NCBI RefSeq assembly: GCF_004770765.1
Contig: NZ_RQFK01000028.1
Location: forward strand, 248,001 to 312,000
Direction: 5' to 3'
DNA length: 64,000 bases
Origin: Leptospira noumeaensis
Lineage (GTDB): Bacteria; Spirochaetota; Leptospiria; Leptospirales; Leptospiraceae
Both the position numbers and the translations under genes were made by a program. Of the stretch, positions 9,537-18,239 are shown in pieces. Below the pieces are notes generated by a model, which saw only the letters and a list, made by a program, of their open reading frames with translations, was not told where the DNA came from and did not search any database. Positions within the stretch are counted from its first letter, which is position 1. Each line of letters starts with the position of its first letter.

Positions 9537-10685
9537 TCAGGGAAAATACACTTTACGTTCTTTTTGTAAAACCGACAATGCATCATCGATCAAAGGAAGG
9601 GATTCTCTTGCCATAGCCGCCGTAGACACAGTCAAAATCCCTCCATAATGATTCGCCAAACGTAATCTCTTACAAACATCCTTATCACCACCAGTAACGA
9701 TTGAAATTTGTCCGATCACTTGAACGAGAGATGATACCACCATTTGTTGGTTCTGCCGATCCATCCCATGATACACTCCACTTTGCATATGAAAGGCTCT
9801 TTCTTTGATGGTTTGGATTGCCGATACAAAGGATGAATACCGGATGCCTAGTAAATCTAAAGATTTTTGATTTTTCGTTATACCGTTTCTCTGATTTTGG
9901 TTTTTTAAAAATTCTCGTTCCGCAAAATTCAAAAAATAAAATCTAACAGAGTATTGGTGCCATATGGCTCGATTCATTTTTAGGCGACTTAGAAACTGAT
10001 TTAAAATACTTAAAACACTATTAATCCAATCGTAAGTAGTATCAGGCGAATTTTGGGATGAATTTGTTTCTTCCAATTCAAAATCAATTCCTAGGGGTAA
10101 AGGGAAAAATTGTATGGATTCTGTTTTCTTTGAGCCAAACCAGGGAACAAGGTAGTCAACCTTCAATGGCCCCCAAGGCAAATCCTCTTTTGTTTTCAAG
10201 AAAAAATGCGGGTGATTGCCAATTTTCAATTTTTCTCCCAATGAAAGGATCGAATTTTGGATTTGAATGGAATCGGATTCGAATTCTTTTTTCCCATAAC
10301 CTTTTAAGCCAAATTGTAGACAAAGATTTTGCCAAACTTCCACGAGTGTAATGACAAGTAGAATCAAAACCTCAGAACGAATGGAAGCACAGTATAACGA
10401 ACGATAAGTGGAAGTATCTGTATTTTCTAAAACTGGAAACTGGGTTTTTAGCTCTTCTGAAAACAATTTTAGAAATGTATCCAACTCCATTCCTTCTTTG
10501 TAAATTTTTCTAACAATTTCCTTTTTGATTTTTTCTGCTCCCGCCATAGGATAGGTGGGGAGTTGGTCTTTATGGGCATTTTCAGATATTGGCCTCAGAT
10601 TTGGTTCTGAAGCTGTTTGGTTTCGAATGCCAGCTACAAGGAGAGTCGTGAAAGAAAGTTTTTTCAGAAAATCGATTCGCTGCAT
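9537..10685 (-). CDS. Hypothetical exported protein, partner of the flagellin-like gene
   Basis: I do not recognise this 382-residue protein. The N-terminus MQRIDFLKKLSFTTLLVAG is signal-peptide-like and recalls a degenerate twin-arginine signal (R-x-x-FLKK) without the second arginine. The body is mostly alpha-helical with several aromatic-rich stretches, and the C-terminal 110 residues (from about 270) are predicted as long amphipathic helices. It is the first gene of a two-gene unit with the flagellin-like protein 15 bases downstream, so the two probably work together, for example as chaperone and client or as parts of a surface structure. This is inference from context only. Confidence 0.7.
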   Translation of the reverse strand: MQRIDFLKKLSFTTLLVAGIRNQTASEPNLRPISENAHKDQLPTYPMAGAEKIKKEIVRKIYKEGMELDTFLKLFSEELKTQFPVLENTDTSTYRSLYCASIRSEVLILLVITLVEVWQNLCLQFGLKGYGKKEFESDSIQIQNSILSLGEKLKIGNHPHFFLKTKEDLPWGPLKVDYLVPWFGSKKTESIQFFPLPLGIDFELEETNSSQNSPDTTYDWINSVLSILNQFLSRLKMNRAIWHQYSVRFYFLNFAEREFLKNQNQRNGITKNQKSLDLLGIRYSSFVSAIQTIKERAFHMQSGVYHGMDRQNQQMVVSSLVQVIGQISIVTGGDKDVCKRLRLANHYGGILTVSTAAMARESLPLIDDALSVLQKERKVYFP

Positions 10686-10801
10686 AGTTAGAAAGGCTTA
10701 TTTAGATTCTAACGTTCAAGACAATAAAATAAACGATCGAAGAAAGTTGATAATAATTGCAATTTATTGACAATTAGTATACAATTTGAAAAGGTTTTTC
10801 A

Positions 10802-11755
10802 ATGAGTTCCCCAAAAAACATACGTCTATATTTATTTTTCCAGATTTTGCTTCTTACGTTATTTGTTTTTGAATTCAATTGTAAAATTGCAGAATCCGAC
10901 AATCTTTGTGACCCAAACTCAAAAGCTTTTAAAAATACTCAAATTTCCAAAATTCTATTAAAGGATAAATCCCCCACTTGCGGAAAAGACTATATTTCAA
11001 CAGTTATACCATACTCAATATCAGGCTCCATCGCGGGATTAGCTAGTTCGGGTTTAAAACTCTCGCTAAATGGAAGTAATTCTTTGACCATTGACATCAA
11101 TAGTATAAAATTTTCATTCACCAATGTTCTAACGACAGGATCAAGCTACGCAGTGACGATCACGAACCAACCCACAGGACTTTTTTGTACGATTACAAAC
11201 GGCGCAGGTCTAATAAGAGATTCCGACATCACTTCCATAATGATTACCTGCGCAGTTTCCTGTAACCCTTGCAAAATTTTTCTATCGAATTCTGGATACC
11301 CACCAAATCCAGGAAGTGCGGTAAACTTTGATACATCTTGTTCTACAGATGCAAATTATCCTGGTACGGGAACTTATAAAGCAATGGTCGTCGATGGAGT
11401 GACAAGACGAGCTTCTTTGAGTGCAAATATCGGAGATGGTCAGATCGATTGGATTTTTGCACCAAATCGAACTTATTATCAGACAGCTGGTACGATCGGT
11501 ACGACTAGTTCAGGCGGGTTATTTATTTCCACACTCACAAACACATTTTCAGTCAATTCCAAATACTGGACTGGCTTAAACACTAACTGGACAACTAACG
11601 TTAGTAATACTTGTAATTTATGGACAAGCAATTTAGGAACTTATAATGGAGTTATGGGACAAGGCAATTCCACCGTAATTGCAGATATTACTGCAGGCTG
11701 GACGCCCGATCCATGTAATTTAAGTAATCAGCAATTGATTTGCGTAGAACAGTAA
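10802..11755 (+). CDS. DUF1554 lipoprotein
   Basis: The 317-residue product has a signal peptide ending in FEFNC (lipidated C27). Next comes a Leptospira-type beta repeat (about 55-155) recognisable by SGLKLSLNG, FSFTNVLTTGSSY and the closing cysteine. The DUF1554 domain (about 158-317) has YKAMVVDG, RRAS, IDWIFAPN, the WTGL-NWT pair and the final LICVEQ. DUF1554 domains occur in many leptospiral outer-surface lipoproteins, some of which bind host proteins; here the organism is probably free-living, so a cell-surface role is all that can be said. It is divergent from the 9537-10685 gene, with about 115 bases between them. Confidence 0.85.
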   Translation: MSSPKNIRLYLFFQILLLTLFVFEFNCKIAESDNLCDPNSKAFKNTQISKILLKDKSPTCGKDYISTVIPYSISGSIAGLASSGLKLSLNGSNSLTIDINSIKFSFTNVLTTGSSYAVTITNQPTGLFCTITNGAGLIRDSDITSIMITCAVSCNPCKIFLSNSGYPPNPGSAVNFDTSCSTDANYPGTGTYKAMVVDGVTRRASLSANIGDGQIDWIFAPNRTYYQTAGTIGTTSSGGLFISTLTNTFSVNSKYWTGLNTNWTTNVSNTCNLWTSNLGTYNGVMGQGNSTVIADITAGWTPDPCNLSNQQLICVEQ

Positions 11756-11798
11756 TTTACCCACTTGCAAAACATTCAATATATGTTATCCTATTCCT

Positions 11799-12209
11799 AT
11801 GAATGTAGCCGATTCCGAGATCAAATCCCTCCTTCAGTCTTATAAAAAAATTACAGTATACGGGCTCAGTAATGATTTATCAAAACCAAGCCACTATGTC
11901 CCTGTTTATATCCGAGACAAAGGATGGGAAGTGGTAGGAACCTACCCCAAAGAACATAACGTAGGTGGATTTACTATTTATAAAAGTTTAAAGGATGTTC
12001 CAAAAGAAGATAGGAAATTCATCGATGTGTTTCGCAGTTCCGATAAAATTCCGGAAGTCATCGATGAAATTTTAAGTTTAGGGGGAACCGAAGTGATTTG
12101 GCTTCAATTGGGAATTTCACATCCGGAAGCAGAAAAAAAAGCCGAAGAAGCAGGCATACGTGTGGTTTCTAACCGATGCCTCATCATTGAACATAGAAAT
12201 TATTTTTAG
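11799..12209 (+). CDS. CoA-binding (Rossmann) domain protein, YccU family
   Basis: The 136-residue protein is a single CoA-binding Rossmann domain: ITVYGLSNDLSKPSHYVP forms the nucleotide loop, followed by GWEVVGTYPK, IDVFRSSDKIPEV, and the C-terminal NRCLIIEH containing the conserved cysteine. The length is normal for the YccU/PF13380 family. These proteins resemble the CoA-binding module of succinyl-CoA synthetase, but their cellular role is unclear. It is separated from the lipoprotein by 43 bases and may be cotranscribed. Confidence 0.88.
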   Translation: MNVADSEIKSLLQSYKKITVYGLSNDLSKPSHYVPVYIRDKGWEVVGTYPKEHNVGGFTIYKSLKDVPKEDRKFIDVFRSSDKIPEVIDEILSLGGTEVIWLQLGISHPEAEKKAEEAGIRVVSNRCLIIEHRNYF

Positions 12210-12330
12210 TAAATAAAAAGTGTGGATACGAATCCATCCCGTATAAAAAAACTATAGTTCGTTGTAAGTTCAGAACTTTAAACCAATCAAAGAGTAAAAT
12301 CAATACAGGATGGTAACTCGAGTGATGAGA

Positions 12331-12762
12331 TTAACTTTTCCTCTTAGATTGATAATCGGTCCAAGACCCACAACTCCAAATGGCCCAATACACAAGTAAT
12401 GGTTGGAAAAATAAACGAATGAGTCTGGCCCTATCTGTATCCAATCCAAAAGCACTGATTCCATTTACATACTGAGAGATGTTGCCAGGAAAAATAAGAA
12501 CAAAAAACAAAGCGACAATCCAACCAACTTGAGCTTGTTTGCTTTTCAGAAAAATCAAAGACAATCCTAAAGTGATTTCTACCACTCCTGACAAAAGAAC
12601 CACTAAATCAGCATTCAGCGGTAACCAAGTGGGCACTTGCGCTAAAAACTCTGTCCTATGCCATGTTAGGTGGCCTGCTCCCGCAAAAACCAAAAAGGCT
12701 CCAAGTAGGATACGTAATCCCGTCTGATAAATACTTCTTTCGACTGTGTTAGAATGATTCAT
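12331..12762 (-). CDS. DoxX family membrane protein
   Basis: The 143-residue protein has four membrane helices. The first ends in the DoxX-like GAGHLTWHRTEF, the second pair holds VVLLSGVVEITLGLSL, and LFFQPLLVYWAIW lies near the C-terminus. DoxX-like proteins are small inner-membrane proteins linked to quinone or thiol redox stress in some bacteria. It is divergent from the TonB receptor gene, so the TGAG-N7-CTCA site in the shared 141-base region could influence both. Confidence 0.82.
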   Translation of the reverse strand: MNHSNTVERSIYQTGLRILLGAFLVFAGAGHLTWHRTEFLAQVPTWLPLNADLVVLLSGVVEITLGLSLIFLKSKQAQVGWIVALFFVLIFPGNISQYVNGISAFGLDTDRARLIRLFFQPLLVYWAIWSCGSWTDYQSKRKS

Positions 12763-12845
12763 AAGACTTTAGACTCAAAACTTGTGATTTTAGACTTCGA
12801 GTCCCCTTCCTTCTCATTTTAAGGGAGAGCCCAAGGTAATGATTT

Positions 12846-12860
12846 TGAGTCTTTATCTCA
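12846..12860. promoter_or_regulatory. TGAG-N7-CTCA site upstream of TonB receptor
   Basis: TGAGTCTTTATCTCA lies 44 bases before the TonB receptor start. It has the same outer half-sites and spacing as the perfect palindrome before the PepSY gene at 17016-17038. The 7-1-7 layout is that of Fur-family boxes, although the half-site sequence differs from the classical Fur box. Confidence 0.45.
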
Positions 12861-12903
12861 TTTTTAAGTCGACAAATAATGAATCTTACGGACGATTGGC
12901 CGT

Positions 12904-15288
12904 ATGGCCCTTATTTTTGAGAATCAATCTCATATAAATGACCGCTCCATCAGACAGAATCGCTCCTTTTTTTCGCTGATTGTTCTAAATTTTTACTATT
13001 CGATCCTTTTCTTCTGTTTCCTCTCCCTACTCACAACCAAAGTTCACGCGCAAAACTTAGAGAAAAAAACTGACCGCACACAAGAAGGGACTGGATCTGA
13101 TTCCAATTCCGGAACCAAACCTGTGGAACAAGGGATTCGTGTGACTGGCAAAAAGGATCCGAGGGACAGAGAAATCCTTCGGACACCTAATAGTATCAGT
13201 CGTTTGAACGAACAAGAAATCCAAGATGCAGGGATCAACCGGACAAACGATATCGATAAACAAGTTCCCAATTTTTCCATCATTGATTCGGGATCGCGTA
13301 ACTTTACTTATTTTAATATTCGTGGGATGCGAAGTATTGCTTTCAGTGAACCAGCAGTGGGTTTGATTTTAGATGGAGTTCCATTGAATGATAATGTGGC
13401 ACTTAACACAGAGTTATATGGACTAGAAAACATAGAAGTGTACCGAGGAAGCCAAGCAACTTTGTTTGGAAAAAACTTCCAAGGGGGTGTAGTTGAGATT
13501 CGAACCAAAAAACCAACAAATGTAGCAGAAGGAAAAATTACTTACGATGTTGGAAATTATAAAAAACAAGAGATCTCAACTTATTACAATGCACCCATCA
13601 TCAAAGATACTTTGTATTTTGGAATCGCCGGTAAATCAACAGAACGTGAAGGATATCTTTCCAATATAACAGGATTTTATTATCCAAACAATCGCCCTTA
13701 CGAAATTCCCATTGAAATCTATAAAACTCATCCCGATGGAAGGAAAGGAAAAGCAGGACGATTTAGATTGTTCTTCACACCTAATGAAATATTTGAAGCC
13801 GATTTACAAGTGAGTGCAGAGAGTTTTGATGACGGCTCTCTCAACTTAGTTAATTATTTGGGGGCAAAATCCGAAAGAGAAAAAGCTCTATTACAAGGAT
13901 GTGTGGCAATGCCTGCCAACTGTTCTAAGTTATATGGAACTTACGTTAACAGAGTAAATGGAGATAGAAAAGTATACTGGGACTACGAAGGAAAAAGTAA
14001 TGTAACAGGAAATACTTACTCTTTAGCTACAACCACTAAACTACCCCATACCAATTTAAAAACTGCTTCTGCTATTCGAAAGATGGACATTGACCCAATC
14101 ACTGCCGATTCTGATTTTACGACAGTAGACCAAAACAGATCAATTTATGTAGAGAAGGCCACAACTTTCCTAAACGATGTTTACGTTGAATCAAAAGACA
14201 AAAATGATCCCCTGCAATTTAAAGCAGGAATTTATGCTTCCAGTAAAGTCACAAATATAGACCAAGCAAGAGAACACAGATCCCCAATTTATGTGATTAA
14301 TGATTTCCCTGGACTTACTGCCCCCACCAGGGAGAAAAACCTTTCAAGACTACAAGATCGAAACGTAAGTTTTTATACTCACAATAGTTATACATTTGCT
14401 GAAAAATTTACTGCAACCTTAGGTGCTCGATTAGAAAGACAAGAAAGCCGTCTTTCACATACCGAACAAGCAGTGGGGATTTCTCGTTCAGGAAATCCAC
14501 TCGGCGAGACACTAGTGTTATCCGACCCATACACAATTAACAATCGTTACAACTACAATGTATCCCGAATGATTTTTGATTATAAACCGATCGAAAACTT
14601 AATGTTTTTTATAGGTTTTAGTCGCGGATACAAAAATGCAGGTTATAGCACCGTCGTCAATATCCCTGACAAGGCCGCATTCAAACCAGAAATTAACGAT
14701 ACAATTGAAGCTGGGGTTAAGTCCGAATTTTTCAAAGGAAAATTTGGATTAAAATATACGCAGTTTTATACAGAAACACAAAACTTCCACGTGGTGCGAG
14801 CCATCAACCTTTCGCAATACATCAATCTCAATGCGGAAATGGTTACAATTAGAGGTTATGAATTAGAAACATTCATCAAACCACAAAAAGATACCAAACT
14901 AGGACTTTCTGCTGGTTATACGGAAGGGATCTTCAACAAGTTTTATGATTCAGTTCTCAATCGTGACTTCAATGGCAAATGGGTTCATTTCATTCCCAAA
15001 TACGACATTGTCAGTTATCTACAATTTAGAAATGAATATGGAATTTTTTTCCGAGGTGAATTCCAAGCAGTCGGACAAATGTACTTTGCGGCAGATAACA
15101 CTGTTTATAGCGATCCTTACTATGTAATCAATGCAAGGGTCGGATACGAAACCGACACCATCTCTGCCTATCTTTACATGAATAATATCAACGATCGATA
15201 TTATTTCACTTCGTACATCGATGGAACTTTTCAAGCCGTACCCGGCGCACCCAAAACATACGGATTTATGTTAACTTATAAAATTTGA
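12904..15288 (+). CDS. TonB-dependent outer-membrane receptor
   Basis: The 794-residue protein has a long signal peptide (cleavage likely after VHA49). The plug domain (about 80-190) has SISRLNEQEIQDAGI, NIRGMRS and GLENIEVYRGSQATLFGKN, and the beta barrel fills the rest and ends in FMLTYKI. Such receptors import siderophores, haem, cobalamin or other scarce nutrients using energy from TonB/ExbBD. The gene is followed 16 bases later by a lipoprotein and then, on the other strand, a PepSY membrane protein of the type found with iron-siderophore receptors, so ferric-siderophore uptake is the best guess. Two TGAG-N7-CTCA motifs flank its start. There is no alternative in-frame ATG, GTG or TTG before the signal peptide. 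Confidence 0.9.
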   Translation: MALIFENQSHINDRSIRQNRSFFSLIVLNFYYSILFFCFLSLLTTKVHAQNLEKKTDRTQEGTGSDSNSGTKPVEQGIRVTGKKDPRDREILRTPNSISRLNEQEIQDAGINRTNDIDKQVPNFSIIDSGSRNFTYFNIRGMRSIAFSEPAVGLILDGVPLNDNVALNTELYGLENIEVYRGSQATLFGKNFQGGVVEIRTKKPTNVAEGKITYDVGNYKKQEISTYYNAPIIKDTLYFGIAGKSTEREGYLSNITGFYYPNNRPYEIPIEIYKTHPDGRKGKAGRFRLFFTPNEIFEADLQVSAESFDDGSLNLVNYLGAKSEREKALLQGCVAMPANCSKLYGTYVNRVNGDRKVYWDYEGKSNVTGNTYSLATTTKLPHTNLKTASAIRKMDIDPITADSDFTTVDQNRSIYVEKATTFLNDVYVESKDKNDPLQFKAGIYASSKVTNIDQAREHRSPIYVINDFPGLTAPTREKNLSRLQDRNVSFYTHNSYTFAEKFTATLGARLERQESRLSHTEQAVGISRSGNPLGETLVLSDPYTINNRYNYNVSRMIFDYKPIENLMFFIGFSRGYKNAGYSTVVNIPDKAAFKPEINDTIEAGVKSEFFKGKFGLKYTQFYTETQNFHVVRAINLSQYINLNAEMVTIRGYELETFIKPQKDTKLGLSAGYTEGIFNKFYDSVLNRDFNGKWVHFIPKYDIVSYLQFRNEYGIFFRGEFQAVGQMYFAADNTVYSDPYYVINARVGYETDTISAYLYMNNINDRYYFTSYIDGTFQAVPGAPKTYGFMLTYKI
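12918..12932. promoter_or_regulatory. Second TGAG-N7-CTCA site, inside the start region of the TonB receptor
   Basis: TGAGAATCAATCTCA begins 14 bases into the annotated coding region. It has the same half-sites and spacing as the sites at 12846 and 17016. A bound repressor here would block transcription or early elongation; alternatively the true promoter lies close to the start codon. Confidence 0.4.
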
Positions 15289-15304
15289 ATTTCTGGAGAA
15301 CCCT

Positions 15305-15874
15305 ATGAAAACTAAAACAAAAATAAAAACTCTACTCACTCTAATCACATTAGGACTAAGCGTATTCCAATGTGATTTGTTTGATCCTAAAGACAAAGTT
15401 ACCAGTGATGATCTGGTTTCGATGCTCGCCTTACAACAAATCAATGCCAATAGTATGAGTGAAGCTCAAAGATTAGGTTTAAACGTTGCGTATAGCCATA
15501 GATTTAGTATCAAAGATGGCCCACATTTGTTCTGCAGAGAATATTCTACAGCTTATTTAGAAAAACAAGCAGAATGGGAAAAAGATATGGAACAAACCTA
15601 TACAACCATTGGAAATGCAATTGGCATTCAGATTGTTGTTGAAAGACTGAGTGGTCCGTGTGCCGTCACGAATAAAGTAGCTGCTTGTCATTACGACGGA
15701 GTGGATGGGATTAATGATCTGATCCCCTATGCTTATACGACAGAAGGAGAACATAAATACCTTATTCCCGCAAACGCATACTACGGAACAACAGATTTAA
15801 AAAATGCTAAAGAAGCTTGCGAAAGATTCAAAGGCACTTATGTTTGTTACGACCCAAGTAAATGTTGGCAATAA
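15305..15874 (+). CDS. Lipoprotein downstream of TonB receptor
   Basis: The 189-residue product has a basic start, a hydrophobic core and a lipobox ending at C23 (SVFQC), as in spirochete lipoproteins, and a GGAG ribosome-binding site. The mature part holds seven further cysteines, including the pairs near CAVTNKVAAC and CYDPSKC, so disulfides are likely. It lies 16 bases after the TonB receptor stop and is surely in the same transcript. I do not recognise a named family; a surface or periplasmic accessory of the same uptake system is the natural reading. Confidence 0.8.
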   Translation: MKTKTKIKTLLTLITLGLSVFQCDLFDPKDKVTSDDLVSMLALQQINANSMSEAQRLGLNVAYSHRFSIKDGPHLFCREYSTAYLEKQAEWEKDMEQTYTTIGNAIGIQIVVERLSGPCAVTNKVAACHYDGVDGINDLIPYAYTTEGEHKYLIPANAYYGTTDLKNAKEACERFKGTYVCYDPSKCWQ

Positions 15875-15888
15875 TTAAAAACTAAAAT

Positions 15889-16983
15889 TCAAACAGAAGA
15901 ACTCAAGGGAATCTTTTGGGTTCTTCTCCTTTTATTCTTTCTCTTTATATAATAAATACTTAGCCCACTGATTGAAAGTATTGCTGGAGTTAGTCCTCCG
16001 ATCACCCAAATTACTTTACTAAAATGATTCGCAAAGGTTCCAAAATGAAGTGGCCGAAAAGAATCTAAAACTTGGTTCAAAAAACTTTCTTTTGACATAT
16101 CCACTTGATCAAATATTTGTTTGGATTTTACATCATAACGAATATAAGATCCGTATCGGCTTTCCAATCCAGAAGAATCAAATCGATTCCCATAGATTCC
16201 TATCGGTTCATCTTTGGAATGATGGGGAAAGGAAACATAACCTAATCGAAATCCTGGAATTTCAATTTTTGTTTTTTCCACCAACTGATCAACCGAATCA
16301 TTGGAATTCCATAAATGGTGAACTACCTTTTCTTCGGGATACCTTTGAATCACCGTATCACGTAAACTCCACCACCCGCCGGTGATCGCCAAAACCAAAT
16401 GGAACCAAATCGCATTGATTCCAACAAACTTATGTAAGTCGGAAAAAAGAATTTGTGCACTTTCTTTCCATCGAAGGCGAAACAAACTCACCCAAAATCT
16501 TTTATAAAGTTTGATCCCACTTATTGCTAAAAACAAATAAATAAACGCGATGCACCCGGTTAAAAAATATCCCACCCCACCCATAAAAAGACTATAATGC
16601 AAAACGATCAAAAACCCATAGAGACTATCACTTCGATTCTCTTTTAGTTTTCCTATGACAGTTCCATTGTATGGATTGACCAAATAAACAGATTCGCGAC
16701 TTGGAGTTTCTAAATCATGAAACCAAACTTGATCCGCTTGGTCATTCAAATCAGACAACAACCAACCTGCTACCGAACCTTGTGGAATTTGAGTTAACAG
16801 TCGTTTGTATAAATCATCCAAAGGTAATCTGTTTTTTTCGATTACGACCGAGTGCGCACCTGTCAATGATTGCAGTTCTTTTCCATAAACAAGAAGTGAG
16901 CCCGTTAGGCCTAAAACCAAAAGGAAACTGGCTCCAAAAATTCCGAGAACCATGTGGATTTGATACCAAGTTTTTGCTTTCAC
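15889..16983 (-). CDS. PepSY-associated membrane protein (iron-uptake type)
   Basis: The 364-residue protein has four membrane helices (about 12-32, 130-155, 185-205, 330-350) with two periplasmic PepSY-like regions between them, for example DDLYKRLLTQIPQG followed by the YLVNPYNGTVIG repeat. Conserved histidines in HMVLG, LHYSLFMG and WFHLVLAITG fit the haem-binding or ferric-reductase-like family found beside siderophore receptors. The start is GTG with an AGGAG site. It converges on the TonB receptor operon, and a perfect palindrome lies just upstream of its start. Confidence 0.85.
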   Translation of the reverse strand: MKAKTWYQIHMVLGIFGASFLLVLGLTGSLLVYGKELQSLTGAHSVVIEKNRLPLDDLYKRLLTQIPQGSVAGWLLSDLNDQADQVWFHDLETPSRESVYLVNPYNGTVIGKLKENRSDSLYGFLIVLHYSLFMGGVGYFLTGCIAFIYLFLAISGIKLYKRFWVSLFRLRWKESAQILFSDLHKFVGINAIWFHLVLAITGGWWSLRDTVIQRYPEEKVVHHLWNSNDSVDQLVEKTKIEIPGFRLGYVSFPHHSKDEPIGIYGNRFDSSGLESRYGSYIRYDVKSKQIFDQVDMSKESFLNQVLDSFRPLHFGTFANHFSKVIWVIGGLTPAILSISGLSIYYIKRKNKRRRTQKIPLSSSV

Positions 16984-17015
16984 GAACGATGTCTCTCCTC
17001 GTAACTAAATCCACA

Positions 17016-17038
17016 ATAATGAGACCAGGTCTCATTAT
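17016..17038. promoter_or_regulatory. Perfect palindrome upstream of PepSY gene
   Basis: ATAATGAGACC and GGTCTCATTAT are perfect 11-base arms around one central base, 33 bases upstream of the PepSY start. The core TGAGACC-A-GGTCTCA has the 7-1-7 geometry of Fur/PerR-type operators. Partial copies occur at the TonB receptor. An iron- or metal-dependent repressor is the most likely binder; the regulator itself is not in the window. Confidence 0.65.
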
Positions 17039-17105
17039 CAAGTAAATCTGGAAAAAGCAGAGGTTCGAACCAATCGTTATCTTGGATTGGAAAACGAAAT
17101 TCTGG

Positions 17106-17299
17106 CTAGTTTGCCAACTCTTTCAGAATTTTACCCACTTCTGGGCGACAACTTCCGCAACCTGTTCGAGCACCTTTAGTAGGTTTGGTGCCCGTAACCC
17201 CAGAGAGTAACTTCCCTCTTTTGTCTCCAAGTTCCAATCTTGGAGTTTGTCGAAAAAAAATCCAAATGGTATACGTAGGAAAAATGACTGTTCTTCCAT
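17106..17299 (-). pseudogene. Small BFD-like [2Fe-2S] protein with a frameshift at an eight-base homopolymer
   Basis: From ATG at 17299 (after AAGGGTGATAGG) the frame begins MEEQSFFLRIPFG and runs into a T8 tract (17253-17260 on this strand). In the adjacent frame the sequence continues ELGDKRGKLLSG, then GARTGCGSCRPEVGKILKEL and stops at 17106. The GCGSCRPE motif is that of the second half of bacterioferritin-associated-ferredoxin-like [2Fe-2S] domains, also found at the C-terminus of assimilatory nitrate reductases. One extra T would join both halves into a protein of about 64 residues. It is therefore a disrupted gene, a sequencing error in the homopolymer, or expressed by slippage. It sits 25 bases from the divergent moaCB start. 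Confidence 0.55.
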
Positions 17300-17324
17300 C
17301 CTATCACCCTTATAAGGGATAGGA

Positions 17325-18239
17325 ATGAATGATATTACCGGAAAAAGAACCACCCTTCGTTATGCAGAAGCAGAAGGGTTTGTATATTGTAACGCGGAAA
17401 CCATCAAACGAGTCAAATCAAACAATCTTCCTAAAGGAGATTTGTTTGGTGTGGCAAAGGCCGCAGCCCTACTCGGTTCCAAAAAAACTTCAGAACTCAT
17501 TCCGCATTGCCATCCTGTTCCCATTGATTCCTTTTCCATTCAGTTTGAAATTTTAGAAGATAAAAATGCCATTCGTATCCAAACAAATGCCAAGTCCATA
17601 GGCAAAACAGGAATTGAAATGGAAGCCCTTACGGGCGTTACAGTAGCAGCACTTGTGATTTATGATCTATTAAAACCAATTGATAAAGAAATCGAAATCA
17701 CTTCTGTTCGACTCCTCGATAAAAAAGGAGGAAAAACTGATGCACAAATTTCGAAATTCGCAAAAGGATCTAATGCAAAAATTTTAGTATGTTCGGACTC
17801 TTGTTTTGCTGGGAAAAAAGAAGATGGATCAGGAAAGGCTATTGCCGAACTTCTAGCAGGAGAAGGTGTGGAAGTTTTAGAAATTAAAATTGTTCCTGAT
17901 GAACCAAAAGAAATTCAAAATACAGTCACGGCTTGGGCCCGTGAAAACATAGACCTCATCGTCACCACGGGTGGGACAGGACTTGGGCCAAGAGACAACA
18001 CAACAGATTCCATCAAACAAATATTAGATAAAGAAATTCCTGGTGTAGCAGAAGTTATGCGTTCTTTTGGACAAGATAGAACTCCCTTTGCCATGTTATC
18101 TTGTTCCCTTGCAGGAAAAATCAAAAAATCCATTGTGGTTACTGTTCCAGGAAGTACTAATGGTGCAAAGGAAAGTATGACTGCCATTTTACCGGCAATT
18201 TTTCATGCAAAAAAGATGATGCGAGGAGAAGGGCATTGA
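17325..18239 (+). CDS. moaCB: Bifunctional MoaC-MoaB/Mog molybdenum cofactor protein
   Basis: Residues 1-145 are MoaC, which makes cyclic pyranopterin monophosphate with MoaA. The signature is HCHPVP (61-66), GIEMEALTG (96-104) and KKGGK (133-137). Residues 151-304 are a MoaB/MogA domain that adenylylates molybdopterin, with TTGGTGLGPRD and the closing TVPGSTNGAKESM. Fusions of the two are known in other bacteria but are not the commonest arrangement. The start ATG at 17325 has an AAGGGATAGG ribosome-binding site. It overlaps moeA by four bases (TTGA), giving translational coupling. Confidence 0.93.
   Translation: MNDITGKRTTLRYAEAEGFVYCNAETIKRVKSNNLPKGDLFGVAKAAALLGSKKTSELIPHCHPVPIDSFSIQFEILEDKNAIRIQTNAKSIGKTGIEMEALTGVTVAALVIYDLLKPIDKEIEITSVRLLDKKGGKTDAQISKFAKGSNAKILVCSDSCFAGKKEDGSGKAIAELLAGEGVEVLEIKIVPDEPKEIQNTVTAWARENIDLIVTTGGTGLGPRDNTTDSIKQILDKEIPGVAEVMRSFGQDRTPFAMLSCSLAGKIKKSIVVTVPGSTNGAKESMTAILPAIFHAKKMMRGEGH

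Noticed and set aside
9537..10685. True twin-arginine signal peptide
   Set aside because: The motif lacks the second arginine (R-I-D-F-L-K-K), so an ordinary Sec signal or membrane anchor is as likely.
17062..17071. GGTTCGAACC resembling the T-arm of a tRNA
   Set aside because: No acceptor stem, anticodon arm or CCA end could be placed around it; it is just a short palindrome.
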